64,000 nt of DNA from Roseovarius lutimaris (GTDB lineage: Bacteria > Pseudomonadota > Alphaproteobacteria > Rhodobacterales > Rhodobacteraceae). A program made the translations under genes and the position numbers. Below the pieces are notes generated by a model. It ran no database searches, had not been told where the DNA came from, and saw only the letters and a list, made by a program, of their open reading frames with translations. The stretch lies in NCBI RefSeq assembly GCF_900115165.1, contig NZ_FOVP01000007.1, positions 62,001 through 126,000 on the forward strand, read 5' to 3'. Positions 43,589-52,468 of the stretch are shown piece by piece (position 1 is the first letter of the stretch; every line of letters begins with the position of its first letter).

Positions 43589-45604
43589 TCAGAGCAGGGA
43601 TTTGACCTTTGCGGCCACGTCCTCGGCGGTAATGCCGAATTCCTTGAACAGCGTCGGGGCAGGGGCCGAGGCGCCGAAATCATGCATGCCGATAAAGCCG
43701 CCCTTGTCGCGACGGCCACGCTCGCCGTAAAGCCAGCGATCCCAGCCAAAGCGAACGGCCGCCTCGACCGCGACCCGCACCGGGCCACCGGGCAGAACGC
43801 GCTTGCGATAGGCCTCGTCCTGATCCTCGAACAGCTCCCAGCAGGGCATCGACACAACCCGCGTGCCAATCCCGTCGGCCTGAAGCAGATCGCGGGCCGC
43901 CATGGCGATTTCCACCTCAGAGCCGGTTGCCAGCAGGATCGCCTGGCGCTTGCCGATCGCATCGGCCAGAACATAGGCGCCCTGCGCGGTCAGGTTCTTG
44001 GTCTTGTGCTCGCGGCGCAGCGTCGGCAGGCCCTGACGGGTCAGCGACATCACCGAGGGCGTCTGTTTCGAGGTCAACGCAAGTTCCCAGGCTTCGGCGG
44101 TCTCGACCGTGTCACAGGGGCGGAACACCCAGGTGTTGGGCGTCGCGCGGCTGATCGCCAGATGCTCGACCGGCTGGTGTGTAGGCCCGTCTTCGCCAAG
44201 GCCAATGCTGTCATGGGTCATGACAAACACCGTCGGAATCTTCATCAGCGCGGCAAGGCGCATCGCCGGGCGGGCGTAATCGGTAAAACACATGAAGGTG
44301 CCGCCATAGGGGCGGATGCCGCCATGCAGGACCATACCGTTCATCGCCGCCGCCATGCCATGCTCGCGGATGCCCCAGTGGACATAGCGCCCCTTGCGGT
44401 TGTCCACGTCAAACACCGTCATATCGCCCGAGCGGGTGTTGTTCGACCCCGACAGATCGGCCGAGCCGCCAACCGTTTCCTGCATCACCGGGTTGACCAC
44501 CTCAAGCACCATTTCCGAGGATTGGCGCGTGGCTACCTTGGGGCCTTCTTCGCTGATCTGTTTCTTGATCGCCTTGATCCGCGCCGAGAGTTTGGCAGGC
44601 GCTTCACGCTCAAAGATACGGGTGAATTCGGCCTGACGCGGGGCTGACACCGCTGCCAGACGTTCGGCCCAGGCGGCCTGTTCCGATGCGCCGCGTTTGC
44701 CGATTGCTTCCCATGCCGATTTCACATCTGCGGGCACCTCGAACGGGCCATAGGGCCAGCCATAGGCCTCTTTTGCCGCGATAAGCTGTTCGTGATTGGT
44801 CAGAGCACCATGGCCCTTTGATGTGTCCTGTGCCGCGTGACCAAGGGCGATATGGGTCTTGCAGGCGATCATCGTCGGGCGTTTGCTCTTCTTCGCCTCG
44901 GTGAGGGCGCCGTCAATCGCCACCGGGTCGTGGCCGTCGATTTCAAGCACCTGCCAGCCGCTGGCGCGGAAGCGTTTCACCTGATCGGTGCGATCGGCAA
45001 GGTCAACCTTGCCGTCGATGGTGATGTTGTTGTTGTCCCAAAGCACGATCAACCGGCCAAGCGCGTGGCGCCCGGCAAGGCCGATGGCCTCCTGGCTGAT
45101 GCCTTCCATAAGACAGCCGTCGCCAGCGATCACATAGGTATAGTGATCGACAAGCTTGCGCCCGAAGCGCGCGCGCAGCATTTCCTCGGCCATGGCAAAG
45201 CCGACCGAGTTGGCAATCCCCTGACCGAGCGGGCCGGTGGTGGTCTCGATCCCCTTGGCGTGGCCGTATTCCGGGTGACCTGCGGTAATCGCGCCCCATT
45301 GGCGAAAGTTCTTGATCTGCTCAAGGGTCATGTCCGCATAGCCGGTGAGATGCAGCAGCGAATAGAGCAACATCGAGCCATGCCCCGCCGACAGGATAAA
45401 GCGGTCGCGATCGGGCCAGTCGGGATTGGCGGCATCAAACTTGAGGTGGTTCTCAAAAAGCACCGTCGCCACATCGGCCATGCCCATGGGCATGCCGGAA
45501 TGGCCGGAATTGGCGGCAGCCACGGCATCCAGCGTCAGGGCGCGAATGGCAGTGGCTTTTTTCCAGTGGTCGGGATTGGCAGAGCGCAGGGTGGCGATAT
45601 CCAC
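43589..45604 (-). CDS. tkt: Transketolase
   Basis: Thiamine-diphosphate enzyme of the pentose phosphate pathway. 671 residues with the TPP motif [20 protein letters not shown]...[25 protein letters not shown] early on, and [19 protein letters not shown] with the catalytic Glu. GTG 45604 gives [20 protein letters not shown], the family start; AAAGGA lies upstream. Upstream in-frame codons add a sequence without similarity. tkt and gap sit 2.5 kb apart on the same strand, separated by the phosphate transporter pair on the other. Confidence 0.96.
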   Translation of the reverse strand: MDIATLRSANPDHWKKATAIRALTLDAVAAANSGHSGMPMGMADVATVLFENHLKFDAANPDWPDRDRFILSAGHGSMLLYSLLHLTGYADMTLEQIKNFRQWGAITAGHPEYGHAKGIETTTGPLGQGIANSVGFAMAEEMLRARFGRKLVDHYTYVIAGDGCLMEGISQEAIGLAGRHALGRLIVLWDNNNITIDGKVDLADRTDQVKRFRASGWQVLEIDGHDPVAIDGALTEAKKSKRPTMIACKTHIALGHAAQDTSKGHGALTNHEQLIAAKEAYGWPYGPFEVPADVKSAWEAIGKRGASEQAAWAERLAAVSAPRQAEFTRIFEREAPAKLSARIKAIKKQISEEGPKVATRQSSEMVLEVVNPVMQETVGGSADLSGSNNTRSGDMTVFDVDNRKGRYVHWGIREHGMAAAMNGMVLHGGIRPYGGTFMCFTDYARPAMRLAALMKIPTVFVMTHDSIGLGEDGPTHQPVEHLAISRATPNTWVFRPCDTVETAEAWELALTSKQTPSVMSLTRQGLPTLRREHKTKNLTAQGAYVLADAIGKRQAILLATGSEVEIAMAARDLLQADGIGTRVVSMPCWELFEDQDEAYRKRVLPGGPVRVAVEAAVRFGWDRWLYGERGRRDKGGFIGMHDFGASAPAPTLFKEFGITAEDVAAKVKSLL

Positions 45605-45827
45605 GGGATGGCATCCTTTGAAGTGGCAACAGATGTGGGCTGCATAACAGCCCGGCCCCAAAGATCAAGCATCGCCCGGCACAATGCCCAGTGATTACCC
45701 GGTGATTGGCGGTAAAGGGGGCGCATTTCGTGTTGCGGTTCGTTAGACTTGCATAAAACCCGCCTGATGTGCGATTCGATGGGGCATGGGCAAGGATATG
45801 GGCAAAGACAAGTGAGGGGTTAAGGCG

Positions 45828-46340
45828 ATGAGCCAGATAAATGAGCTTGAGGCGCGGATCACCGCAGCGCTCGACCGCATAGCGCAGGGGCTTGAGGCCC
45901 GGCAGGACAACGGAGCAGAGACCGCAGGCGACGAGCTTGCGACCCTCAAGCAACAGCTTGAGGACGAAAAGCTGGCCAATGCGCAGCTCGAAGAGCGGGT
46001 CAGAACGCTGCACGACAAGCTAGCGGCGCAAGAGGCCGCAAATGAGCAGGGCCGTGGCGAACAGGCACAGGCGATGCGCAAGCTCGACAGTGACCTGCAA
46101 TCGCTGCGCAAGGCCAATCAGCAGCTGCGCGACAACAATCAGGCGCTGCGCGAGGCCAATCAATCCGGCGTCGCCGAGCCGCATCTGATCAACAAATCCA
46201 TGCTCGCCGAGCTTGAGGGCCTGCGCGCCACCCGCGCGGCGGATCGCGATGAGGTCGAGGCGGTGCTTGCAGAGCTTGGCCAGGTGATTGGCGCCGCTGC
46301 GGACCCCGAAACCCCGAACAGCAAGACGGAGGAAGCCTGA
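45828..46340 (+). CDS. Coiled-coil protein upstream of zapA (ZauP-like)
   Basis: 170 residues, almost all coiled coil with heptads between about 35 and 115 (LKQQLEDEKLANAQLEERV, LRKANQQLRDNNQALREANQ). The end is HLINKSMLAELEGLRATR plus an Ala/Glu tail. Its stop overlaps the zapA start by one base (TGATG). In Caulobacter the coiled-coil gene directly upstream of zapA encodes ZauP, a ZapA partner at the Z ring; position and architecture agree, though coiled coils are weak evidence of orthology. A divergent 223-base gap separates it from tkt. Confidence 0.72.
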   Translation: MSQINELEARITAALDRIAQGLEARQDNGAETAGDELATLKQQLEDEKLANAQLEERVRTLHDKLAAQEAANEQGRGEQAQAMRKLDSDLQSLRKANQQLRDNNQALREANQSGVAEPHLINKSMLAELEGLRATRAADRDEVEAVLAELGQVIGAAADPETPNSKTEEA

Positions 46341-46735
46341 TGCCCGAAGTGCAGATCGAAATCGGAGGCCGCACATTCGAAGTGGCCTGTCAGGCGGGCG
46401 AAGAGCATTACCTGCAATCCGCCGCCAAGATGCTGGATGAAGAAGCCTCGGTTCTGGCGGCGCAGATCGGGCGTATCCCCGAGCCGCGGATGCTGTTGAT
46501 GGCGGGCCTGATGCTGGCCGACAAGACCGCCGGGCTTCAGGACAAGCTACGCGAGACGCAGGACAAGCTTGCCGAGAAAGACGCCGAGCTTGGCCAATTG
46601 CGCGACGCGCCGACACCAGAGGCACAGCGCATCGAGGTGCCGGTGGTGCCGCAAGAGGTGACCGATACCCTGGCCGAGATTGCCGCGCGCGCCGAGGCTC
46701 TGGCGGAAACCGTGGACGGAAGCCGCGCAGGTTAG
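46340..46735 (+). CDS. zapA: Cell division protein ZapA
   Basis: FtsZ-ring stabiliser that bundles FtsZ filaments. 131 residues. The N-terminal globular part reads MPEVQIEIGGRTFEVACQAG with HYLQSAAKMLDEEASVL. RMLLMAGLMLADKTAGLQ begins the coiled-coil dimerisation helix, which runs to about residue 90. The C-terminal tail is longer than in the E. coli protein. It is coupled to the ZauP-like gene by a one-base overlap. Confidence 0.9.
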   Translation: MPEVQIEIGGRTFEVACQAGEEHYLQSAAKMLDEEASVLAAQIGRIPEPRMLLMAGLMLADKTAGLQDKLRETQDKLAEKDAELGQLRDAPTPEAQRIEVPVVPQEVTDTLAEIAARAEALAETVDGSRAG

Positions 46736-46742
46736 GGGGCGG

Positions 46743-46798
46743 GCTCGTCGCGCTCTTGCGTGCGCGCCTCGCGAGACTGGCCGTCAGGCCGGACGAGC
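46743..46798 (+). repeat. Copy D of the ~56-base structured repeat
   Basis: GCTCGTC (46743-46749) and GACGAGC (46792-46798) close the element. Inside are GCGCTCT, TGCGCGCCTCGCGAGACTGG, and a GGCC-GTCA-GGCC mini-hairpin. It is the most complete copy and the one against which copies A, B and C are compared. It occupies the gap between zapA and the DUF1499 gene. Confidence 0.65.
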
Positions 46799-46824
46799 GC
46801 CCTGTCAGGAGTGGGAACACGGGT

Positions 46825-47235
46825 ATGAAGCTGGTTTTGGGCGGGGTCATTTTGTTGATTGTCGCAGGCATGGGCTATATTCGGCTTGCGCCAGGTGACG
46901 TCGAGCGTTGGCACGTCATGCCTGACGAGGTCACGGAACAGACCCTGCCGGGCGGGGCCATACGCGTGATCCCGTCAGCCGATGGCGCTTTTGAGCGGCT
47001 TGACGCCATCATCCGCACCACGCCGCGCACGCATGTTCTTGCGGGCACGCCTGATAGCGGCATGATCACCTATGTGACACGTTCGGCGGTTTTCGGTTTT
47101 CCCGATTACACCACCCTGCGCCGGGCCGGGGATCAGCTTGAGATTTACGGACGCCTGCGCTTCGGAAAATCAGATCTGGGCGTCAACGCCACCCGTATCG
47201 ACGGCTGGCTGATGCGATTGCGGCAGGGCGGATGA
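46825..47235 (+). CDS. DUF1499 family protein, membrane-anchored
   Basis: 136 residues: one N-terminal hydrophobic segment (VLGGVILLIVAGMGYI, residues 4-19) and then a soluble domain with the DUF1499 pattern FERLDAIIRTTPRTHVLAGT, TYVTRSAVFGFPDYTTLRR and IYGRLRFGKSDLGVNATRIDGW. Function unknown; it probably faces the periplasm. I chose ATG 46825 with AGGAG upstream; the frame to 46756 runs through the repeat. Its last 66 bases overlap the opposite-strand gene. Confidence 0.85.
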   Translation: MKLVLGGVILLIVAGMGYIRLAPGDVERWHVMPDEVTEQTLPGGAIRVIPSADGAFERLDAIIRTTPRTHVLAGTPDSGMITYVTRSAVFGFPDYTTLRRAGDQLEIYGRLRFGKSDLGVNATRIDGWLMRLRQGG

Positions 47236-47454
47236 CAAGCAACCATCGCTGATCTTGCGCCACATCGGCACGTTTAATGACATCTGGCATTGCGCCATGA
47301 ACATCTTGCCATCAACATTCAGACAGGTCATTTCGCCCATTTCCAGCCGCGCACCGTTGCGATCCGTGCAATAGCATTCCACGGTTTTGCCGCCGATCGT
47401 GGCATCGGCAAAGACCGGCGAAGCCGCCAGAAGAAGGGGCAGTATAAGTCGCAT
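47170..47454 (-). CDS. Small secreted Cys-containing protein, unknown function
   Basis: 94 residues with a signal peptide (MRLILPLLLAASPVFADA, cut after Ala-Asp-Ala or nearby). The mature part holds three or four Cys (VECYCTDRNGARLEMGEMTC, MFMAQCQMS, SDGCLSS). The pattern CYCTD-G-R-E-GE-CL-VDG-FMAQCQMS-N-PMWR is one I recall from uncharacterised Rhodobacteraceae proteins. After GCLSS the frame continues about 20 residues into the opposite-strand DUF1499 gene, a tail that looks like a run-on past a lost stop. Start at ATG 47454 with GGA upstream; 47466 is possible. Confidence 0.72.
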   Translation of the reverse strand: MRLILPLLLAASPVFADATIGGKTVECYCTDRNGARLEMGEMTCLNVDGKMFMAQCQMSLNVPMWRKISDGCLSSALPQSHQPAVDTGGVDAQI

Positions 47455-47519
47455 GATTCCAATCATAGCACAGGCTTGCCCCTTGACCAAAGCCAAAGGA
47501 TAGGACAGAGCCTCGCATC

Positions 47520-48569
47520 ATGGTGCCCTTGGACAGATTAGAACAGATCACGCAGCGTTTCGAGTATATCGAGGCGCAGATGGCGCAGGGCGGCGGCGAT
47601 ATCGCGCGCCTTGGCCGCGAATATGCAGAACTGCGCCCCGTGGTTGAGGAAATCCGCGCCTATCGCCAGGTGCTCGAGGATATCGACAGCGCCAGGGCGA
47701 TGCTCGACGATCCAGAGATGCGCGATCTGGCCCGCGAAGAACTTGAGGCGCTGGAGGCGCGCCAGCCCGAATTCGAGGCGGCGCTGCAACTGGCGCTTTT
47801 GCCGAAAGACGCCGCAGACGCGCGCCCGGCGATCCTTGAAATCCGCCCCGGCACCGGGGGCGATGAGGCGGCGCTTTTTGCCGCTGACCTGATGCGGATG
47901 TATCAGCGCTATGCCGAGGCGCGGGGCTGGAAATTCGACATTCTGGAAGAACAGCAAAACGAGATTGGCGGCATCCGCGAGTTGGTGGTGCATATCAAGG
48001 GCGAGAATGTCTTTGCCCGGCTCAAGTTCGAATCCGGCGTGCATCGCGTGCAGCGCGTGCCCGAAACCGAAAGCGGCGGGCGCATTCATACCTCTGCGGC
48101 CACGGTGGCGGTTCTGCCCGAGGCCGAGGATGTCGATGTCAGGATCGATGCGGGCGACCTTCGGATCGACACGATGCGAAGCTCTGGCGCCGGCGGTCAG
48201 CACGTCAACACCACCGATTCCGCCGTGCGGATCACCCACCTGCCGACCGGCCTTGTGGTGACCAGCTCCGAGAAATCCCAGCACCGCAACCGCGAGATTG
48301 CGATGCAGGTTCTGAAATCGCGGCTGTTTGACATGGAGCGTCAGCGCGTCGATAGCGAACGCTCGGCCAGCCGTGCGTCGCAGGTCGGCTCGGGCGATCG
48401 CTCCGAACGTATCCGCACCTATAATTTTCCACAGGGGCGGATGACCGATCATCGCATCAACCTCACGCTCTACAAGCTTGATCAGGTCATGAACGGCGAT
48501 CTCGACGAGGTAATTGATGCCCTGACCGCCGATGCGCAGGCCAGCATGCTGGCCGAGATGGGCGCGTGA
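47520..48569 (+). CDS. prfA: Peptide chain release factor 1
   Basis: Recognises UAA/UAG stops and releases the nascent peptide. 349 residues, with the peptidyl-transfer motif [20 protein letters not shown] (GGQ) and the family segments [36 protein letters not shown] and [19 protein letters not shown]. The stop overlaps the prmC GTG by four bases, coupling the factor to the enzyme that methylates it. Confidence 0.97.
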   Translation: MVPLDRLEQITQRFEYIEAQMAQGGGDIARLGREYAELRPVVEEIRAYRQVLEDIDSARAMLDDPEMRDLAREELEALEARQPEFEAALQLALLPKDAADARPAILEIRPGTGGDEAALFAADLMRMYQRYAEARGWKFDILEEQQNEIGGIRELVVHIKGENVFARLKFESGVHRVQRVPETESGGRIHTSAATVAVLPEAEDVDVRIDAGDLRIDTMRSSGAGGQHVNTTDSAVRITHLPTGLVVTSSEKSQHRNREIAMQVLKSRLFDMERQRVDSERSASRASQVGSGDRSERIRTYNFPQGRMTDHRINLTLYKLDQVMNGDLDEVIDALTADAQASMLAEMGA

Positions 48570-49426
48570 CAGCCCCGCAGGACGCGGCATCGCCGGGGCA
48601 GGCCCTGGCATGGGCGCTTGCGCTTGGGCGTGACCGGCTTGGCGATGTGGATGATCCGATGCGCGATGCGCGCCTTTTATTGGCCCATGCCGCCGGGCTT
48701 GAGCGGGGCCAGTTGACCCGCCTTGATGTCGCGGATTTCACGCCGGAGATGATCACCGCCTATCTGGCGCTGATTGATCAGCGCGCGGCGGGACGGCCGG
48801 TATCGAAAATCCTCGGCTATCGCGACTTCTGGAAGTACCGCTTTGCCGTGAGCGAGGAGGTGCTTGACCCGCGCCCCGATACCGAAACTCTGGTCGAGGT
48901 CGCTTTGGCGCAGCCGTTCGGGCGGGTTCTTGATCTCGGCACAGGCTCGGGCTGTATCCTGCTCAGCCTTCTGGCCGAGCAGGCGCAGGCGAGCGGTCTG
49001 GGCACCGACCTGTCCGAGGCCGCACTGAACGTGGCGCGACAGAATGCCGGGGCCCTTGGCGTGCAGGCGCGGGCGGAGTTCGTGATTTCGGATTGGTTTG
49101 CGGCCATCACGGGCCCGTTTGACCTTATCGTGTCTAACCCGCCCTATATCGCGCTGCACGAGATGCCCGGCCTCGCGCGGGAGGTACGCGCGCATGACCC
49201 GCGCATGGCGTTGACCGATGAGGGCGACGGGCTTGCGGCCTACCGCGCGATCGTCGTGAAAGCCGGGCAATACCTGCGCCCCGGCGGGCGAATCCTGTTG
49301 GAAATCGGCCCGACCCAGGGCGCAGAGGTGGCGCGATTTCTGTCCGATGCGGGATTCGATGAGGTGGAAATATTGCCTGATCTGGACGGTCGTGATCGGG
49401 TGGTAGGCGCGATCTGGCCGCTCTGA
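48566..49426 (+). CDS. prmC: Release factor glutamine N5-methyltransferase
   Basis: SAM-dependent enzyme methylating the Gln of the GGQ motif in release factors. 286 residues. The SAM-binding segment [16 protein letters not shown] is at about residue 117 and the catalytic NPPY is in [13 protein letters not shown]; the N-terminal RF-binding helices include [14 protein letters not shown]. The start is GTG 48566, within the prfA stop (GTGA). Confidence 0.96.
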   Translation: MTAPQDAASPGQALAWALALGRDRLGDVDDPMRDARLLLAHAAGLERGQLTRLDVADFTPEMITAYLALIDQRAAGRPVSKILGYRDFWKYRFAVSEEVLDPRPDTETLVEVALAQPFGRVLDLGTGSGCILLSLLAEQAQASGLGTDLSEAALNVARQNAGALGVQARAEFVISDWFAAITGPFDLIVSNPPYIALHEMPGLAREVRAHDPRMALTDEGDGLAAYRAIVVKAGQYLRPGGRILLEIGPTQGAEVARFLSDAGFDEVEILPDLDGRDRVVGAIWPL

Positions 49427-49476
49427 ACCGGCGCAAAGCAGCGATAATTCGCATAAATGGCGAGAAATTTCAGTTT

Positions 49477-49567
49477 TTGGCTTGTATGAACCGCCGCTGC
49501 ATGGTTAGTCATGGGGCAGTCGAGACGGAGGATGCCTTTTGGGCGGTCCCGCTTGACGCCAAGCCAA
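49477..49567. other. Long-range inverted repeat in the prmC-DUF4167 gap
   Basis: TTGGCTTG (49477-49484) and CAAGCCAA (49560-49567) are perfectly complementary across 75 bases; the left arm is preceded by a T-run (TTTTT at 49474-49478). Such a closed 91-base unit in a 228-base gap could be a structured leader of the DUF4167 gene or a small RNA. No other strong internal stem is obvious. Confidence 0.3.
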
Positions 49568-49654
49568 AACATGTCCGATCCGATTTAATTTTCGGCGCAA
49601 GGGGCGCCAGTCGGGTCGAGTGAACATTTGAGCATAAGGCTGGACAGCATCAAC

Positions 49655-50326
49655 ATGAGATCATCTAAGTCACGTTCGCGCAATAAGCCGAACCGCAATC
49701 GCCCCAGCACGGGCAATGTCGTCAACCGGACCTTCGACAGCTCCGGCCCCGAAGGCAAGGTGCGCGGCACACCACAGCAAATCATTGATAAGTACAACCA
49801 GCTCGCGCGCGATGCCCAATTGTCGGGTGACCGGGTTGCGACCGAGAACTTTCAGCAGCATGCCGAGCATTACCTGCGGCTTTTGGGTGAGGCCCAGAAA
49901 GAGCAGGAGGCACGCCGCGAAGAACAGGAACGCCAGAATCGTGAGCGTCAGGCCGAGCGGGACCGTGAGCGCCCGCAAGGCGAGCGTGGCCAGAACGCCG
50001 GTCAGAACACGGGCGAGCGTCAAAGCCATGGCACCGGGGATCGCGATCAGCCCCGGGCGCAACATACCGGCAATGACGCAAGCGCCAGTGATCCCGCCTC
50101 TGCCGCGCAGCCCGATGTGATCGAGAACACCGGTGTCGGCGAAAGCGGTCTTGTCGAAACCCCCGAAAGCCAGACCGCACCGGTCCCGCCCAAGCGCCCG
50201 CGCAAGCCGCGCGTGAAAAAGCCGCCCAAGGCCGATGCCCCGAGTGATCAGCCGAGCGAGCCGCCTGAAAATGGCGAGCAGGACGGTGGACGCGACGGGT
50301 CTGGCCCGGCGAAGGCCGCGGAATAG
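49655..50326 (+). CDS. DUF4167 domain protein
   Basis: 223 residues. The N-terminal 90 form the DUF4167 domain: a basic start (MRSSKSRSRNKPNRNRPS), then VNRTFDSSGPEGKVRGTPQQ and the conserved helix IIDKYNQLARDAQLSGDRVA with NFQQHAEHYLRLLGEA. The remainder is low-complexity (Arg/Glu/Gln, then Pro/Lys/Glu). Arg/Lys-rich ends suggest RNA or nucleic-acid contact, but the function is unknown. I chose ATG 49655 because the family starts MR-S-(K/R)-R; TTG 49628 is possible. A strong terminator follows. Confidence 0.88.
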   Translation: MRSSKSRSRNKPNRNRPSTGNVVNRTFDSSGPEGKVRGTPQQIIDKYNQLARDAQLSGDRVATENFQQHAEHYLRLLGEAQKEQEARREEQERQNRERQAERDRERPQGERGQNAGQNTGERQSHGTGDRDQPRAQHTGNDASASDPASAAQPDVIENTGVGESGLVETPESQTAPVPPKRPRKPRVKKPPKADAPSDQPSEPPENGEQDGGRDGSGPAKAAE

Positions 50327-50345
50327 GCCACAGAGCCAGGACAGG

Positions 50346-50385
50346 AAAAAGAGGGCGCGGGACCGATCAGGCCTCGCGCCTTTTT
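50346..50385 (+). terminator. Rho-independent terminator after the DUF4167 gene
   Basis: GGCGCGGGACC (50354-50364), loop GATCA, GGCCTCGCGCC (50370-50380), then TTTTT. The stem has one mismatch and one wobble; AAAAAG on the left extends it and pairs with the T-run. Confidence 0.85.
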
Positions 50386-50395
50386 GCTGGCGTCG

Positions 50396-50435
50396 CGAGG
50401 CCTGCGGCGCGAGTATTTGGGGAAAGATGAAAGCA
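50396..50435 (+). repeat. AGTATTT tail motif, second copy
   Basis: GCGAGGCCTGCGGCGCGAGT leads into AGTATTTGGGGAAAGATG. The copy after murD (3181-3198) reads AGTATTTTTGCCAAGAAG. Both share the form CGCS-rich lead, AGTATTT, a G-rich centre, AAGA-GAA, and both lie just beyond a gene end. Possibly a family of post-gene elements. Confidence 0.4.
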
Positions 50436-50513
50436 TGAGGTCTTTTCAGCCGGGCCCCGCTAGCCTAAGACGCCGCGACCCGCATGGATCGCAAAGCCAG
50501 AGAGAGACCCGCA

Positions 50514-51260
50514 ATGCCCACAGACAAACCGCAGCCCGCCTTTGTGCTTGTGCGCCCGCAGATGGGCGAAAACATTGGCGCGGCGGCGCGCGCGATGTGG
50601 AATTTCGGCCTTGACCGGATGCGGATTGTTGCGCCGCGTGATGGGTGGCCCAATCCGAAGTCGGTGGCCATGGCCAGCGGGGCGGGGCGGTTGCTTGACG
50701 AGGCACAGCTTGTCGAGAGCACGGGCGAAGCCGTGGCCGATTGCCATTATGTCTTTGCCACTACCGCGCGTGCGCGCGGGTTGACCAAGCCGGTGGTGAG
50801 CCCCGAGCGCGCCATGCAGATCGCCGCCGAGCGGATCGCGGCGGGTGAAAAGGTGGCGGTGCTGTTCGGCCCCGAGCGCGCCGGTCTTGAGAATGATGAC
50901 ATTGCGCGCGCCAATGCGATCATCAACGTGCCGGTCAATCCCGAATTTGCCAGCCTGAACCTTGCGCAATGCGTGCTTTTGACCGGCTATGAATGGCAGC
51001 GCGCCGCCAGTGAGATCATCCCCGAGCGGGTCGATATGGCCAAGGCAAACTGGGCCGAGCAGATCGAAATCGAAAAGCTGGGCGATCACTATGAGGCGCG
51101 TCTTGACGAGGCCGGGTTTTTCTTTCCCGAGCACAAGGCCGAGAGCATGAAGCTCAATCTGCGCAATATGTGGAGCCGGATGGCGCTGACCGGTGCGGAT
51201 GTGCAGATGCTGCACGGCGTGCTGCGGCAGATGGTCCGCTGGAAGCAGCGCGACGGTTGA
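50514..51260 (+). CDS. trmJ: tRNA/rRNA methyltransferase, SpoU/TrmJ type
   Basis: SPOUT (knotted) 2'-O-methyltransferase of 248 residues. Motif 1 is LVRPQMGENIGAAARAMWNFGL, motif 2 VAVLFGPERAGLENDDIARA, motif 3 INVPVNPEFASLNLAQCVLLTGYEW. This is the TrmJ pattern (tRNA Cm32/Um32), with the extra C-terminal domain seen in that group. ATG 50514 was chosen over 50484 because PAFVLVRPQ starts a few residues later. Precise RNA target is inferred from family only. Confidence 0.88.
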   Translation: MPTDKPQPAFVLVRPQMGENIGAAARAMWNFGLDRMRIVAPRDGWPNPKSVAMASGAGRLLDEAQLVESTGEAVADCHYVFATTARARGLTKPVVSPERAMQIAAERIAAGEKVAVLFGPERAGLENDDIARANAIINVPVNPEFASLNLAQCVLLTGYEWQRAASEIIPERVDMAKANWAEQIEIEKLGDHYEARLDEAGFFFPEHKAESMKLNLRNMWSRMALTGADVQMLHGVLRQMVRWKQRDG

Positions 51261-51321
51261 GCGCGCTTGAAGGCGGGCATGTCGCGCACTAGGATTTCGG
51301 CCATATAGAATGAGGTTCACG

Positions 51322-52467
51322 ATGAGCGGAAAACGCAGCATTTTCGAAGAGGTCGACAGCGCGGAGAAACCCGCGCCCGAGGCACCGCGCGGCGGCATGA
51401 TTGATGCCGGTAAACGTGGCGCGCGCCGTGGCATCCGGGCCTGGCTGATGGTGCTGTTTACGCTGGTCGTGCTGATGATCGCCGTCGGTGGTCTCACGCG
51501 TCTGACCGACAGCGGGCTAAGCATCACCGAGTGGAAGCCCGTGACCGGGGCGTTGCCGCCGATGACCGAGGCGGTCTGGGCTGAGGAATTCGAAAAATAC
51601 AAGACCATTCCGCAATATGAACTGCTCAACAAGGGCATGAGCCTTGCAGAGTTCAAGGCGATCTATTGGTGGGAATGGGGCCATCGCCAGCTTGGTCGCT
51701 TTATCGGTCTGGTCTGGGCGATTGGGTTTTTCGGCTTCCTGCTGGCGCGTCAAATTCCGGTGGGCTGGAGCGGGCGATTGCTTGTGCTGGGCGCGCTTGG
51801 CGGTGCACAGGGGGCGATTGGCTGGTGGATGGTGGCCTCGGGGCTTGAGAGTGAGATGATCGCGGTGGCCTCTTACCGTCTGGCGACGCATCTTGGGCTG
51901 GCCTTTGTCATTCTGGGGGTGATTGCGTGGTTTGTCTTTCTTCTGGGGCGCGAAGAGCGCGATTTGATGCAGGCGCGGCGCGGCGGCGAGGCCAGACTTT
52001 TCGCGCTCTCGACCGGCTGGATGCATTTCGCGTTCCTTCAGATCATTCTTGGTGCGCTTGTCGCGGGCATTGATGCGGGGCGCAGCTTTACCGACTGGCC
52101 CCTGATGGCGGGGGGCATTCTGCCGCCCGATATGATGGGGATAGAGCCCGCCTGGCGGAACTTTTTCGAGAACCCCGGCACGGTGCAATTCATTCACCGG
52201 CTGAGCGGGTATCTGCTTCTGGCCTTCGCGATCTTCGTCTGGCTCAGGGGGCGGCGCAGCGCCAATGAGGCCACCGCGCGCGCCTTTTCGGTCGCTTTTG
52301 GGGCTCTTCTGGCGCAGGTCGTGCTTGGCATTGTGACGGTGCTTTATATCGCGCCCTGGCAGCTTGCGATCGCGCATCAGTTTCTGGCGGTCATCCTCTG
52401 GGTCCTGATCCTGCGCGCGCGTTTCCTGAGTCAGTACCCGCTGGCGCAATCTATTCGGAGGACCTGA
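51322..52467 (+). CDS. ctaA: Heme A synthase (CtaA/COX15 type)
   Basis: Inner-membrane enzyme oxidising heme O to heme A for cytochrome oxidase. 381 residues, eight membrane spans in two four-helix bundles. Heme-ligand/catalytic His residues sit in YWWEWGHRQLGRFIG, RLATHLGLAFVILG, QFIHRLSGYLLLAF and LAIAHQFLAVIL. TRLTDSGLSITEWKPVTGALP after the first span is the COX15 signature. ATG 51322 has GAGG seven bases upstream. The longer form without the Cys pair of Bacillus CtaA fits the alphaproteobacterial type. Confidence 0.95.
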   Translation: MSGKRSIFEEVDSAEKPAPEAPRGGMIDAGKRGARRGIRAWLMVLFTLVVLMIAVGGLTRLTDSGLSITEWKPVTGALPPMTEAVWAEEFEKYKTIPQYELLNKGMSLAEFKAIYWWEWGHRQLGRFIGLVWAIGFFGFLLARQIPVGWSGRLLVLGALGGAQGAIGWWMVASGLESEMIAVASYRLATHLGLAFVILGVIAWFVFLLGREERDLMQARRGGEARLFALSTGWMHFAFLQIILGALVAGIDAGRSFTDWPLMAGGILPPDMMGIEPAWRNFFENPGTVQFIHRLSGYLLLAFAIFVWLRGRRSANEATARAFSVAFGALLAQVVLGIVTVLYIAPWQLAIAHQFLAVILWVLILRARFLSQYPLAQSIRRT

Positions 52468-52468
52468 G

